From DASQHW01 sp038209365 (GTDB lineage Bacteria > Actinomycetota > Acidimicrobiia > IMCC26256 > PALSA-610): DNA of 57,387 nt. Below the pieces are notes generated by a model that was given only the letters and a program-made list of their open reading frames with translations, was not told where the DNA came from and did not search any database. The first letter of the stretch is position 1, and every line of letters starts with the position of its first letter. Where the stretch lies: NCBI GenBank assembly GCA_038209365.1, contig JBBQXS010000029.1:1-57387 (forward strand), in the 5' to 3' direction. A program made the position numbers and the translations under genes. Below, in pieces: positions 1 through 8,157 of the stretch.

Positions 1-120
1 GGGCTCGGTTGGTCCGCGGGTGGCCGCCCCTGGGGGCCCCACACCCCCCCCCCCCCCCCCCCCCCCGCGGTCCGGCCCCCCCCGGCCCCCCCCCCCCCCC
101 CCCCCCACGCCTCCCCCGAT
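1..120. other. C-rich low-complexity contig end
   Basis: The stretch is dominated by long runs of C and short G runs, including a C run of about 20 bases near 47-66 and another near 93-106. No gene, promoter or RNA can be read in it. It looks like a low-quality contig end or homopolymer sequencing artefact, since nothing else in the window resembles it. Confidence 0.75.
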
Positions 121-519
121 TCACACGGTGGCGGGAACTGCGCGGTTCCAGGTCCGCTTCTCGCTGTACTGGTAGTTCGTGAGCAGGCTCACCGCGAGGA
201 CGGCGATGCCGGCCACGATGTAGAACACGGCCAGTCCGCTGTCGCTGTCGCGGAAGCCGAGCGCGAACGACGACACGAGCAACAGCGCGGCAGCCAGATA
301 GTCGCCACCGCTGTGTACGGTGAACGGCAGCACCTTCTTCACGCCGAGCGGGTATTTCGTGAGCATGCTCACGATGAGCACGACGGCGCCGACGACCACA
401 CCGACGGCGACGGCCTTGCCGCTCGCGCCGGAAGCAATTGCCACGATGATCAGGGCGAAGCCGACTGCGTAGTCGGCGATGGCGTGGAACCACGCCGGAA
501 GCACACGCACGAGCGACAC
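121..519 (-). CDS. small four-helix membrane protein, SPW-repeat-like
   Basis: A protein of 132 residues with about four hydrophobic helices and short polar loops. The two halves look alike, each ending in a short positively charged turn (MLTKYP and LLTNYQ), which suggests an internal duplication as in SPW-repeat membrane proteins. The GTG start is chosen because AAGGAG lies six bases upstream, and the frame further upstream is antisense to the next gene. It is divergent from the phosphotransferase to its right. The function is unknown, and the family assignment is a guess from the repeat layout. Confidence 0.7.
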   Translation of the reverse strand: MSLVRVLPAWFHAIADYAVGFALIIVAIASGASGKAVAVGVVVGAVVLIVSMLTKYPLGVKKVLPFTVHSGGDYLAAALLLVSSFALGFRDSDSGLAVFYIVAGIAVLAVSLLTNYQYSEKRTWNRAVPATV

Positions 520-606
520 GGTGATCTCCTTCGTTCTCCAGCACTCTTGACGGTCGAGGCTTCTTCGAAGCAGCCCGTGCAGTTGGATGAGTGGAAGACT
601 CGACCC

Positions 607-1638
607 ATGAACCTGCCGCTGCTCGTCGATCCCGACCGGCTGACGACGTGGATGGACGAGCAGGGGCTCGAGTCCGGTGCGGGCATCGATGTCGAGCGCA
701 TCACGACCGGCCATTCGAACGAGGTCTTTCGCGTCACACGTGGGCACCGCGTGTACGTGTTGCGGCGCCCGCCCCGCACACCGTTGTCGCCCACCGCACA
801 CGACATGGCCCGCGAGTTTCGGCTGTTGCACGCGTTCCACGGCCGGTCACCGGTTCCCGTGCCTCGTCCCGTCGCGCTCTGCACGGATCGCGAAGTGATC
901 GGGGCCCCCTTCTATCTCATGGATCCGATCGACGGTGTCGTCGTGCGGGAGCGGGTCCCCCCACCGCTCGACAACGATCCCGGCGCGCCACGTGCGTGCG
1001 CGTATGCATTGATGGATGCGCTTGCCGGGATCCACGCGTTCGACTGGAAGCACGGCGGTCTCGATGGATTCGGCAAGCCGGACGGCTACCTCGAACGGCA
1101 GGTGCCGCGGTGGCTCGGCCAGCTCGAGCGTTACAAGTCACGCCCGCTGCCCGAGGTCGACGAGGCCGGCCGCTGGCTCGAAGCGCATACGCCGCCGATG
1201 CAGCCGCCGGCGGTCATCCACGGCGACTACAAGCTCGACAACGTGATGTTCGCACCGCGTCTGCCCGTCGAGCTCGTGGCCGTGGTCGACTGGGAGCAGT
1301 CCACGATCGGCGACCCGCTCGTCGACCTCGGATGGGTGATCGGTCTCTGGGCCGAAGCCGGGGAGGCGTCGTCGCCTTCCGGAGTGTCGCCGTTCGACCC
1401 GTCGGCCGACGTGCCGACGCGCGCCGAGCTCATCACGCGATACGGAGACCACACCGACCGCGACCTCACGCATCTCGCGTTCTATTGCGTGCTCGCCCTG
1501 TTCAAGCTGGCGTGCGTGATGGAGGGTTCCTACGCGCGCTTCAAGGCGGGCACGAGCGATGATGCGTACTTCGCGTCGCTCGAACAGGGCGTGCCCGGAC
1601 TCGCGCGCCGCGCGCTGCAATTCGCGGACGGCAACTAG
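607..1638 (+). CDS. phosphotransferase family protein, ACAD10/11 N-terminal type
   Basis: A protein of 343 residues with the aminoglycoside phosphotransferase/choline kinase fold. The catalytic loop reads HGDYKLDN near residue 210 and the metal-binding motif is VDWEQSTIGDP about 25 residues later. This subfamily resembles the kinase domain of human ACAD10/ACAD11, which phosphorylates 4-hydroxyacyl-CoA before dehydration, so a role in hydroxy-fatty-acid breakdown is likely; antibiotic resistance is not. The ATG is the first one after the intergenic region. The stop overlaps that of the convergent exonuclease gene by 4 nt. A second, divergent member of the family lies at 4653-5642. Confidence 0.85.
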   Translation: MNLPLLVDPDRLTTWMDEQGLESGAGIDVERITTGHSNEVFRVTRGHRVYVLRRPPRTPLSPTAHDMAREFRLLHAFHGRSPVPVPRPVALCTDREVIGAPFYLMDPIDGVVVRERVPPPLDNDPGAPRACAYALMDALAGIHAFDWKHGGLDGFGKPDGYLERQVPRWLGQLERYKSRPLPEVDEAGRWLEAHTPPMQPPAVIHGDYKLDNVMFAPRLPVELVAVVDWEQSTIGDPLVDLGWVIGLWAEAGEASSPSGVSPFDPSADVPTRAELITRYGDHTDRDLTHLAFYCVLALFKLACVMEGSYARFKAGTSDDAYFASLEQGVPGLARRALQFADGN

Positions 1639-2417
1639 TCCTCCAGGTCGACGATCAGCGGTGCGTGATCGGACGGCCCCGAGCCCTTGCGCGCGTTCCG
1701 GTCGACGACGGCCCACGTCACCCGCTCGGCCACCGGCCTCGTGGCGAGCACGTGATCGATGCGCATGCCACGGTGCTGGTGGAAGTCGCCGGCGCGGTAG
1801 TCCCAGTAGGTGTAGAGACGGTCTTGGTCCGGATATACGCGCCGGAAGGTGTCCTCGAACCCCCATTCCTGAAGACGCGTGATCGCCTTGCGTTCCGCCT
1901 CGGTGACGTGCGTCGAACCGACGAACGCCTTCGGGTCCCACACGTCGCGATCGGCCGGGGCGACGTTGAAGTCGCCGCACACGACGAGCGGATCCGAGGG
2001 GGAGTACCGGTCGGTGATCCACTCGTCCATCGTCGAGAGCCAGTGCAGCTTGCGCTCGTAGAAGTCGGTGCCCACCTCACGCCCGTTCGGCACGTAGACC
2101 GTGATGAAACGGATGCCACCACACGTCGCGGCGAGCACGCGCGCGTCACCCTCGTACGGGTCTGCCACCTCAGGACCGAAGCCGTGCGACGGATCGTCGA
2201 TCCCGACGCGGGACAGGATCGCGACGCCGTTCCACTGACCCTGGCTGTGGTGCACGGCCTCGTAGCCGAGCGTCGAGAACGCGAGGGCGGGAAAGGACTT
2301 GTCGGCGGTCTTCGTCTCCTGGAGGCACAACACGTCGACGTCGGCGTAGCCGAGGAATTCCTCGATCCGCGGGAGCCGCATCTTCAGCGAATTGACGTTC
2401 CACGTTGCCATGCGCAT
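1635..2417 (-). CDS. xth: exodeoxyribonuclease III (AP endonuclease family)
   Basis: A protein of 260 residues of the Mg2+-dependent exonuclease III/APE1 family, which cuts DNA at abasic sites and removes 3'-blocking groups in base excision repair. The N-terminal TWNVNS, the metal-ligand glutamate in CLQETK, the central GDFN and the C-terminal SDHAPL motif carrying the catalytic Asp-His are all present. The first ATG is preferred because a TAGGGT box ends 9 nt upstream, which fits a leaderless or nearly leaderless message; a second in-frame ATG lies two codons later. It follows the DUF6285 gene by 12 nt and could also be read through from it. Confidence 0.93.
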   Translation of the reverse strand: MRMATWNVNSLKMRLPRIEEFLGYADVDVLCLQETKTADKSFPALAFSTLGYEAVHHSQGQWNGVAILSRVGIDDPSHGFGPEVADPYEGDARVLAATCGGIRFITVYVPNGREVGTDFYERKLHWLSTMDEWITDRYSPSDPLVVCGDFNVAPADRDVWDPKAFVGSTHVTEAERKAITRLQEWGFEDTFRRVYPDQDRLYTYWDYRAGDFHQHRGMRIDHVLATRPVAERVTWAVVDRNARKGSGPSDHAPLIVDLED

Positions 2418-2429
2418 GCGCCGCGCACC

Positions 2430-2756
2430 CTACCCGTCCACTTCCCCCAGATAGGCCGGGTTCGCGACCAGGAGTTTCTCCCGCACGGATCCGCGCACCT
2501 CGGTGCGGACCTGCTCGAGGCGGTCGTCGAGCGATCCGTCCCGAATGCGCGCCGCCAGCACCCGCTCGGCCGCGCGCTCGCGTTCGAAGGCCTCGACGAC
2601 GGGGCCCTGCCGGAGCTCGCGCTCGACCATTCCCAGCGCGTTGATCGCGACGCGCGTGTGGAAACGCACCCGACCCTCCGTGGCGGTCATCACGTCCCGC
2701 TCGAGGAATTCGCGCACCGCTTGGACGAGCTCGGCCGCGGTCGGACGGTCCTGCAT
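2430..2756 (-). CDS. DUF6285 family protein
   Basis: A small protein of 108 residues, mostly helical and charged, beginning MQDRPTAAELVQAVREFL, which is the typical opening of DUF6285 proteins. In other actinobacteria this family is usually encoded beside ACAD10/11-type phosphotransferases and acyl-CoA dehydrogenases. Here the two phosphotransferases lie within 2 kb on either side, but xth and the sigma factor are interposed. No catalytic motif is visible and the molecular function is unknown. It may assist the neighbouring kinases, but that rests on context alone. Confidence 0.75.
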   Translation of the reverse strand: MQDRPTAAELVQAVREFLERDVMTATEGRVRFHTRVAINALGMVERELRQGPVVEAFERERAAERVLAARIRDGSLDDRLEQVRTEVRGSVREKLLVANPAYLGEVDG

Positions 2757-2813
2757 GGCACGGTTCTAGTCGAGCGGCGCCGCGAACCGCGACCCTGGAT
2801 CGGGGAACATTGG

Positions 2814-3377
2814 ATGATGACGTCTGAGTCGGACGCGGCGGTCATCCGGGCGTCGCTCGAGGAGCCCGGACGCTTCGGCGCGTTGTTCGACCGGCACGCG
2901 ACTGTCCTGTTCCGGTACCTGGTGCGCCGGGTGGGTGTCGACGACGCGGAGGCGCTGCTGGGTGAGGTGTTCCGGGTCGGCTTCGAGAAGCGCGCCACCT
3001 ATGACGGTGCACGACCGAACGCGCGTCCGTGGCTCTACGGGATCGCAACCCACCTGCTGGCGAGACACCGGCGCAGTGAGGCGCGCCGGATCCACGCGAC
3101 TGCTCGTCTGCTCGGGCGCCAAGCACCGGCCGAGGACCCGACCGATCACATCGCCACGACGCTCGATGCCGCGGTGCTGTGGCCGCATGTGGCCGATGCC
3201 GTGGCCCGGCTGCCCATCGAGGAGCGGGACGCGTTGATCCTCTACGTCTGGGAGGAGCTGAGCTACGAGGAGATCGCGAGCGCGCTGGACGTCCCGCTGG
3301 GTACCGTGCGCTCGCGATTGAACCGGGCGCGGATGAGTTTGCGCGAACTCCGTGCGTCGATCGGGAGACAACAGTGA
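2814..3377 (+). CDS. ECF-type RNA polymerase sigma factor
   Basis: A protein of 187 residues. Region 2 spans roughly residues 15-85 (FGALFDRHATVLFRYLVRR ... RPWLYGIATHLL). Region 4 spans residues 120-180, with the helix-turn-helix EEIASALDVPLGTVRSRLNR. The spacing and length fit an extracytoplasmic-function sigma factor. Two adjacent ATG codons could serve as start. Its stop overlaps the GTG of the next gene by 4 nt, so the two are translationally coupled, as expected for a sigma factor and its partner. The partner is unusual (see next entry). No target promoter is evident in the window. Confidence 0.9.
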   Translation: MMTSESDAAVIRASLEEPGRFGALFDRHATVLFRYLVRRVGVDDAEALLGEVFRVGFEKRATYDGARPNARPWLYGIATHLLARHRRSEARRIHATARLLGRQAPAEDPTDHIATTLDAAVLWPHVADAVARLPIEERDALILYVWEELSYEEIASALDVPLGTVRSRLNRARMSLRELRASIGRQQ

Positions 3378-3964
3378 GCGACGACTTCGATCCGCTCCGG
3401 GCGTTGCGCCCGGACCGGGTCCGGCCCGACGATCCCGCCGAGCCGACGATCTTCGCACGAGAGAAGGAGCGCTTGATGTCGACGATCGGTGACACCACGC
3501 AGCAGGTTTCGAGGGAGCTGCGCATGCCGGACATCTATGCGCGCCTCGCCTACGAGGACGAGCGTGCCGCGCTCGCCTACCTGGTCCGTGTCTTCCAGCT
3601 CGCGGAGATCCGCGAAGCGCGCACCGACATGGGCGACAGCTTGCTCGCCTGGCTGCGCGTCGGCGACGGCGTCGTGATGATCGGGCACGCCAACGCCGAG
3701 ATCCACCGGATCCACAGCCCGCATTCGCTCGGCAACACCACGGTGCAGATGATGGTCTACGTGCACGACGTCGACGCGCACTTTGCGCACGCGGTCGCCG
3801 AGGGCGCCGACATCACGATGCCGGTTCAGGACGCGTTCTACGGCGAACGCCGGTACGAGGCCACCGATCTCGAAGGTCACCGGTGGCACTTCGCCGAGCG
3901 GTTCGCCGACATCAAGGCGCGCGGCGGCACCGTTCCCGACAATCCCTCGGGCGGCCAGGCATGA
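3374..3964 (+). CDS. glyoxalase/VOC protein with an anti-sigma-like N-terminal head
   Basis: From the coupled GTG the protein has 196 residues. Residues 1-36 (DPLRALRPDRVRP ... FAREKERLM) look like the cytoplasmic head of CU044_5270-type membrane proteins normally encoded after such ECF factors. Instead of a membrane segment, a vicinal-oxygen-chelate domain follows (about residues 45-185, PDIYARLAYED ... LEGHRWHFAERF). An internal ATG at 3476 is preceded by GAAGGAG at good spacing and would give the glyoxalase domain alone (162 residues). The gene may therefore be a fusion, or a stand-alone enzyme with the remnant of a lost partner in front. Its substrate is unknown. Confidence 0.75.
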   Translation: MSDDFDPLRALRPDRVRPDDPAEPTIFAREKERLMSTIGDTTQQVSRELRMPDIYARLAYEDERAALAYLVRVFQLAEIREARTDMGDSLLAWLRVGDGVVMIGHANAEIHRIHSPHSLGNTTVQMMVYVHDVDAHFAHAVAEGADITMPVQDAFYGERRYEATDLEGHRWHFAERFADIKARGGTVPDNPSGGQA

Positions 3965-3995
3965 ACGCCCGCGCGGACCGCCCGTCCGCGTGGCC

Positions 3996-4646
3996 ATGAC
4001 CGACCCGCAGGATCTCCCGGCCGGCGCGTTCTCGTCGTGGGCCTTTCGGACGCTGCGCGCCCAGGTGAGCGACGAGGACGCCGAGGTGCCGTGCGGGGGG
4101 TGCACCGCGTGCTGTCGCTCGTCGTACTTCGTCCACATCGCACCCGACGAGACGGACACACTTCGCCGAGTGCCTCGCGAGCTGCTGTTTCCGGCGCCCG
4201 GTCTTCCCGAGGGACATGTCGTGCTCGGGTACGACGAGCACGGGCATTGCCCGATGCTCGTCGAGGACGGGTGCTCGATCTACGAGGATCGTCCGCGCAC
4301 GTGTCGCAACTTCGACTGCCGGGTGTTCCCGGCGGCCGGGGTCGCGCCGGACGAGGACGGCAAGGCGCTCGTCACCGCGCAGGTGCGCCGTTGGAAGTTC
4401 AGCTTCCCCACCGCGCGAGATGCCGCGCAGCATGCCGCGGTGGAGGCTGCTGCTGCGTTTCTGCAGGCGCATCCCGAATGCTTCCCGCGGGGATCGGTGC
4501 CGAATGCGACACAGTTGTCGATGTTCGCGCTGGGGATCCACGAGACCTTCCTCCGGGCAGGCGACGCGCCCGACGGCGTCGAGATCACGACGCCCGATGT
4601 CGAGACCGTGAAGGTCGCGATCGGCAGGTGCGCGACGGCGCGGTGA
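3996..4646 (+). CDS. YkgJ family cysteine cluster protein
   Basis: A protein of 216 residues. The N-terminal CGGCTACC motif (CxxCxxCC, near residue 30), later cysteines in GHCPML and GCSIYEDRP, and CRNFDCRVFP form the zinc/iron-binding cluster of the UPF0153/YkgJ family. The C-terminal half is helical and lacks recognisable motifs. Family members bind metal, but the biochemical role is not established. The ATG is used; a GTG two codons upstream is possible. It stands 31 nt after the glyoxalase gene on the same strand and may belong to the sigma-factor operon. Confidence 0.85.
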   Translation: MTDPQDLPAGAFSSWAFRTLRAQVSDEDAEVPCGGCTACCRSSYFVHIAPDETDTLRRVPRELLFPAPGLPEGHVVLGYDEHGHCPMLVEDGCSIYEDRPRTCRNFDCRVFPAAGVAPDEDGKALVTAQVRRWKFSFPTARDAAQHAAVEAAAAFLQAHPECFPRGSVPNATQLSMFALGIHETFLRAGDAPDGVEITTPDVETVKVAIGRCATAR

Positions 4647-4652
4647 CGAGGT

Positions 4653-5642
4653 TCACCAGCCGCCGTCGAGGATGTCGAGCAGGTCCCACTCCATCTCGGC
4701 GACACGCCGGCCGAGCGTGGCGAGCTCGACGGAGCGCAACACGCCGGTGAGGTGGGTGAAGGCCTGCGCGATGCAGATCACACCCCACTTGAGGGTGCCG
4801 AGCGCGACCCACCATCGCAGGGTGTCTTCGTCGACTCGCCGGCCACTTCTGCGTTCGTACGCGTCGAGCAATTGTGGAACATCGCCGAACCCGCCGACGA
4901 GCTTGTCGACGACGCCGAAACGCCACGATTTCACGCACAGCCAACCGAGGTCCTCGGCCGGGTCACCGAGATGCGCGAGCTCCCAATCGAGCACGGCGCG
5001 CACGCCTTCGGGACCGACGATGAGGTTGCCGTTGCGGAAGTCGCCGTGGACCAGCGTCGGCTTCGCCGCTTCGGGCGGCGCATTGTCGGCGAGCCACCGC
5101 AACCCGAGCTCGAACGCGGGATGCGGCTCGCCGAAGCCGTCGAGGTTCTCGCGGTATTGCGCGATCTGGAACGCGGCACTCTGTACCGGGAGGTCGGGAA
5201 GTGTCGCCGCGTCGGTCGCGTGGATGCGTGCCGCGATCTCACCGCACTGCCCGGCCAGCAGCGGTCGCGCGTCCGCGTACACGTCGTCGCGCAGGATGCG
5301 GCGCGGGATCGTCTCGCCGTCGACACGGTCCATCACGAACCCGTGCCCGAGGTCGTCGTCGGGGCCGAGCAGGACGCGCACCCGCGGGACGGGCACGCCG
5401 GCCGCGGCCGTCGCCTCGAGCAGCATGTACTCCGTCGCCCGTTCCGACCACCCGGTGTGGCTCCCGGGATCCCGCCGCAGCACCAGCCCGTGCCGGGCAC
5501 CGTCCGGTGCGGCCAGCTCGAACGTCCATGTCTCGCGCGATGCGCCACCGGAGAGACGGCGCAGCCCTTCTACGGTCCCCGGCCCGCAGACGGGTGCCAC
5601 GACACGCGCGAGCGCGACGGGATCGGGTGCACCACCTGTCAC
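4653..5642 (-). CDS. phosphotransferase family protein, acyl-CoA-metabolism type
   Basis: A protein of 329 residues with the APH fold. Features include a glycine-rich SGGASRETW nucleotide-binding loop near residue 30, the catalytic loop VHGDFRNGNLIV near residue 205, and the metal site LDWELAHLGDPAEDLGW. The FxNGNL form of the loop is typical of ACAD10/11-like kinases. It is only distantly similar to the phosphotransferase at 607-1638, so the two are old paralogues. GTG is taken as start because a TAGCTT box ends 8 nt before it and the longer frame runs antisense to the response regulator. It is convergent with the YkgJ gene, with only 6 nt between the stops. Confidence 0.87.
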   Translation of the reverse strand: MTGGAPDPVALARVVAPVCGPGTVEGLRRLSGGASRETWTFELAAPDGARHGLVLRRDPGSHTGWSERATEYMLLEATAAAGVPVPRVRVLLGPDDDLGHGFVMDRVDGETIPRRILRDDVYADARPLLAGQCGEIAARIHATDAATLPDLPVQSAAFQIAQYRENLDGFGEPHPAFELGLRWLADNAPPEAAKPTLVHGDFRNGNLIVGPEGVRAVLDWELAHLGDPAEDLGWLCVKSWRFGVVDKLVGGFGDVPQLLDAYERRSGRRVDEDTLRWWVALGTLKWGVICIAQAFTHLTGVLRSVELATLGRRVAEMEWDLLDILDGGW

Positions 5643-5650
5643 GAGACGGG

Positions 5651-5656
5651 AAGCTA
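5651..5656 (-). promoter_or_regulatory. -10 box (TAGCTT) of the phosphotransferase gene
   Basis: On the minus strand TAGCTT ends 8 nt before the GTG start. It follows the TAnnnT rule shared with many genes here and suggests a leaderless message. It is divergent from the response-regulator promoter about 65 nt away. Confidence 0.5.
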
Positions 5657-5717
5657 ATCCCCTCCTATCTCCACGATTTCTCCACAGGCCCGTGCGGACT
5701 CGTACACGTCGCTTCCG

Positions 5718-5723
5718 TAGGCT
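5718..5723 (+). promoter_or_regulatory. -10 box (TAGGCT) of the response-regulator operon, leaderless
   Basis: TAGGCT is followed by exactly 6 nt and then the GTG start of the response regulator, with no Shine-Dalgarno sequence between. This is the classical arrangement of a leaderless actinobacterial transcript and also fixes the start codon. Confidence 0.6.
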
Positions 5724-5729
5724 CCAGGT

Positions 5730-6449
5730 GTGACGTCCCTGGCACCCCGCGCGCGAGAGGGGTCCGCGCGGAGGGTGGTGGTGATCGAGGACGAGTCGTC
5801 GATTGCCCAGGCCGTTGCCGCCCGGCTGCGCAGCGAGGGATACGAGGTCGAGGTGGCGAGCGACGGCCCGGGCGGCGTCGATCTCTGCGAACGGGCGCGG
5901 CCCGACCTCGTGGTGCTCGATCTCATGCTGCCCGGCCTCGACGGCATCGAGGTGTGCAAGCGCGTCCAGCGCGACCGCGCCGTTCCCATCCTCATGCTGA
6001 CCGCTCGCGACAGCGAGGCGGATCTCCTCGTCGGATTGGCCGTCGGTGCCGACGACTACATGGCGAAGCCGTTCAGCATGCGCGAGCTGATCGCGCGTGT
6101 GCACGCGTTGCTGCGGCGCGTCGACCGCAACGCGGCCGATACCGACGTGGCGCCCGTGCGCATCGGTCCGATCGAGCTCGACGCCGAGTCGCGACGCGTA
6201 CGGCACGACGGTGAGTCGGTGCACCTCACACCTACCGAGTTCGATCTCCTGCACTACCTCGCGGCGCGGCCCGGTCGCGTCGCGACGCGCGAGGAGCTGC
6301 TCGGGCAGGTCTGGGGCTACGACGTGCCGTCGGGCGCGCGCACCGTCGATTCTCACATTCGCTCGATCCGGCGCAAGCTCGGCGCCGACCTCATCCGCAC
6401 GGTGCACGGCGTCGGATACGCGGTCGAGGAGTCGCCGGTATGGAGTTGA
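5730..6449 (+). CDS. OmpR/PhoB-family response regulator
   Basis: A protein of 239 residues. The receiver domain (15-130) has the acidic pocket E20/D21, the phosphoacceptor D64 in VVLDLML, T91 and the conserved K113 in AKPF. A winged-helix DNA-binding domain follows (about 140-235), with the HLTPTEFDLL and DSHIRSIRRKLG signatures. It overlaps the sensor kinase gene by 10 nt, so the pair forms one system. The signal sensed is unknown. It precedes ribB in the same run of genes, which hints that riboflavin supply may be tied to the response. Confidence 0.95.
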   Translation: MTSLAPRAREGSARRVVVIEDESSIAQAVAARLRSEGYEVEVASDGPGGVDLCERARPDLVVLDLMLPGLDGIEVCKRVQRDRAVPILMLTARDSEADLLVGLAVGADDYMAKPFSMRELIARVHALLRRVDRNAADTDVAPVRIGPIELDAESRRVRHDGESVHLTPTEFDLLHYLAARPGRVATREELLGQVWGYDVPSGARTVDSHIRSIRRKLGADLIRTVHGVGYAVEESPVWS

Positions 6450-7507
6450 GGCGCCCGCATCCACCCGAACGCCCGCTCGATCCGCTGCCGACGCTCAAGC
6501 TCAAGCTGAGCGTGGTCATCCTGGCTGCGGTCGCGGTCACCGTGGTCGTGTTCTACATCGGCGTGCATATAAGGCTGTGGCCGTCGGTCGCGGGTGTGCT
6601 CGCGGGCCTCGTCGCATTGGGCGTGGTGTGGGTCCTCGCGCGCGGCCTGACCCACCCGGTGCGCGAGATGGTCAATGCCACCGAGGCAATGGCGCGCGGT
6701 GATTTCTCCGCACGCGTCACCGACACTTCGCACGATGAGATCGGCACGCTCGCGCGCTCGTTCAACCAGATGGCCGCCGAGCTCGCCGAGACCGATCGGT
6801 TGCGCCGGGACCTCGTCGCGAACGTCAGCCACGAGCTGCGCACCCCGATCACCGCCCTCCAGGCCGTGCTCGAGAATCTGGTCGACGGTGTCGCCCCGCC
6901 CGACCCCGAGACGTTGCGGACGATGCTCGCCCAGGTCGAACGCCTCGGACGACTCGTGCAGCAGCTGCTCGACCTGTCGCGCCTCGAGTCGGGCTCACTC
7001 CCGCTCGACCGTCGGGTGTTCGACGTCGAGCCGATGCTCGAGCACGCGATCCGTGAGTCGCGTCTGCAAACCGACGCGGTGCGGTTCGAGATCGAAGCAG
7101 TGCCGCAAGGATTCGGGCTCGAAGCCGATGCCGAGCGTCTGCACCAGGTGGTTGCCAACCTCGTCGAGAACGCGGTACGACACTCGCCGCCCCAAGGCAC
7201 CGTGCTCGTGCGCGTCGTCGCGGCTTCCGGCGGTGCACGACTCGAGGTCGTCGACGAGGGTCCGGGCATCGCCGACGAAGAAGTGGCCCGTGTGTTCGAG
7301 CGTTTCTATCGGTCCGACACCGCGCGTTCCTCGAGTGCCGGCGGCGCCGGCCTCGGTCTCGCGATCGCGCGCTGGATCGTGGAGCTGCACGGCGGCGAGA
7401 TCCACGTCGAGCGCAACGAGCCGCACGGGTGTCGCATGGTCGCGACGATCCCGGGCCGGGTCGACCTTCGCCCCCATCTCCCCCAGCTCATCAACGAAGG
7501 ACGGTGA
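6440..7507 (+). CDS. HAMP-domain sensor histidine kinase
   Basis: A protein of 355 residues. Two membrane helices (about 22-42 and 49-68) are separated by only a few residues, so there is almost no extracytoplasmic sensor. A HAMP linker (69-122), the dimerisation domain with phosphorylated H131 in VSHELRTP, and the ATPase domain (N box NLVENAVRHS, G1 DEGPGI, G2 GAGLGLAI) follow. The lack of an outer loop suggests that it senses a membrane or intracellular cue or needs a partner. It partners the response regulator it overlaps. Its stop lies 2 nt before the favoured ribB start. Confidence 0.94.
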   Translation: MELRRPHPPERPLDPLPTLKLKLSVVILAAVAVTVVVFYIGVHIRLWPSVAGVLAGLVALGVVWVLARGLTHPVREMVNATEAMARGDFSARVTDTSHDEIGTLARSFNQMAAELAETDRLRRDLVANVSHELRTPITALQAVLENLVDGVAPPDPETLRTMLAQVERLGRLVQQLLDLSRLESGSLPLDRRVFDVEPMLEHAIRESRLQTDAVRFEIEAVPQGFGLEADAERLHQVVANLVENAVRHSPPQGTVLVRVVAASGGARLEVVDEGPGIADEEVARVFERFYRSDTARSSSAGGAGLGLAIARWIVELHGGEIHVERNEPHGCRMVATIPGRVDLRPHLPQLINEGR

Positions 7508-7509
7508 CG

Positions 7510-8151
7510 GTGTCCTTGACGTTCATCGACGATGCCCTGCGTCGTATCCGGCGAGGCGAAATGGTTCTCGTCGTCGACGACGAAGACCGCGAGAACGAGG
7601 GCGACCTCACTCTCGCGGCCGAGTGGGTGACACCCGAAGCCATCAACTTCATGCTGCGCTGGGCACGCGGCCTCGTCTGCATGCCGTGCGACGCAGAACG
7701 ACTTCGCGAGCTCGAGATCGGTCCGATGGTCCCCGCCGGTCATGCCGGCTGCGACACCGCGTTCACCGTGTCGATCGACCACCGCGACGCGGGCAGCGGC
7801 ATCGGCGCCCAGGATCGTGCGCTGACCATCCGGCGGGTGCTCGCCGGTGACGCACGTCCCGAGCACTTCGTGCGCCCGGGCCACGTGTTCCCGTTGCGCG
7901 CGCGTGACGGGGGTGTCCTCGAGCGCCGCGGCCACACCGAAGCGGCGGTCGACCTCGCCCGGCTTGCCGGATGCGCGCCGGTCGCAGTCATCTGCGAGGT
8001 GCTGCACGACGACGGTTCACCGGCGCGGTTCCCGTATCTCACGATGTTCGCGGAAGAGCATCGCATCGCGATGGTGTCGGTCGCGCAGCTCGTCGAGTAT
8101 CGCAAAGGCGCGGGCACGGCGGCCGGCGCGCGTCGCGCCCTCCTGCTCTGA
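7510..8151 (+). CDS. ribB: 3,4-dihydroxy-2-butanone 4-phosphate synthase
   Basis: A protein of 213 residues that converts ribulose 5-phosphate to the four-carbon unit of riboflavin, and so also feeds FMN, FAD and coenzyme F420 synthesis. The loop VDDEDRENEGDL, the AFTVSIDHRD segment, the RPGHVFPLRA motif and RRGHTEAAVDL are all recognisable. It is a stand-alone RibB without the GTP cyclohydrolase II domain that is often fused. GTG at 7510 is favoured by GAAGG nine bases upstream; GTG at 7504, overlapping the kinase stop, is the alternative. The position after a two-component system is unusual for this gene. Confidence 0.93.
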   Translation: MSLTFIDDALRRIRRGEMVLVVDDEDRENEGDLTLAAEWVTPEAINFMLRWARGLVCMPCDAERLRELEIGPMVPAGHAGCDTAFTVSIDHRDAGSGIGAQDRALTIRRVLAGDARPEHFVRPGHVFPLRARDGGVLERRGHTEAAVDLARLAGCAPVAVICEVLHDDGSPARFPYLTMFAEEHRIAMVSVAQLVEYRKGAGTAAGARRALLL

Positions 8152-8157
8152 CGGAGA

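Noticed and set aside
607..5642. Aminoglycoside resistance kinases
   Set aside because: The phosphotransferase motifs are of the ACAD10/11 fatty-acid-metabolism type and the DUF6285 neighbour supports that role.
7510..8151. Bifunctional RibBA (with GTP cyclohydrolase II)
   Set aside because: The protein ends after the RibB domain; no cyclohydrolase zinc motif follows.
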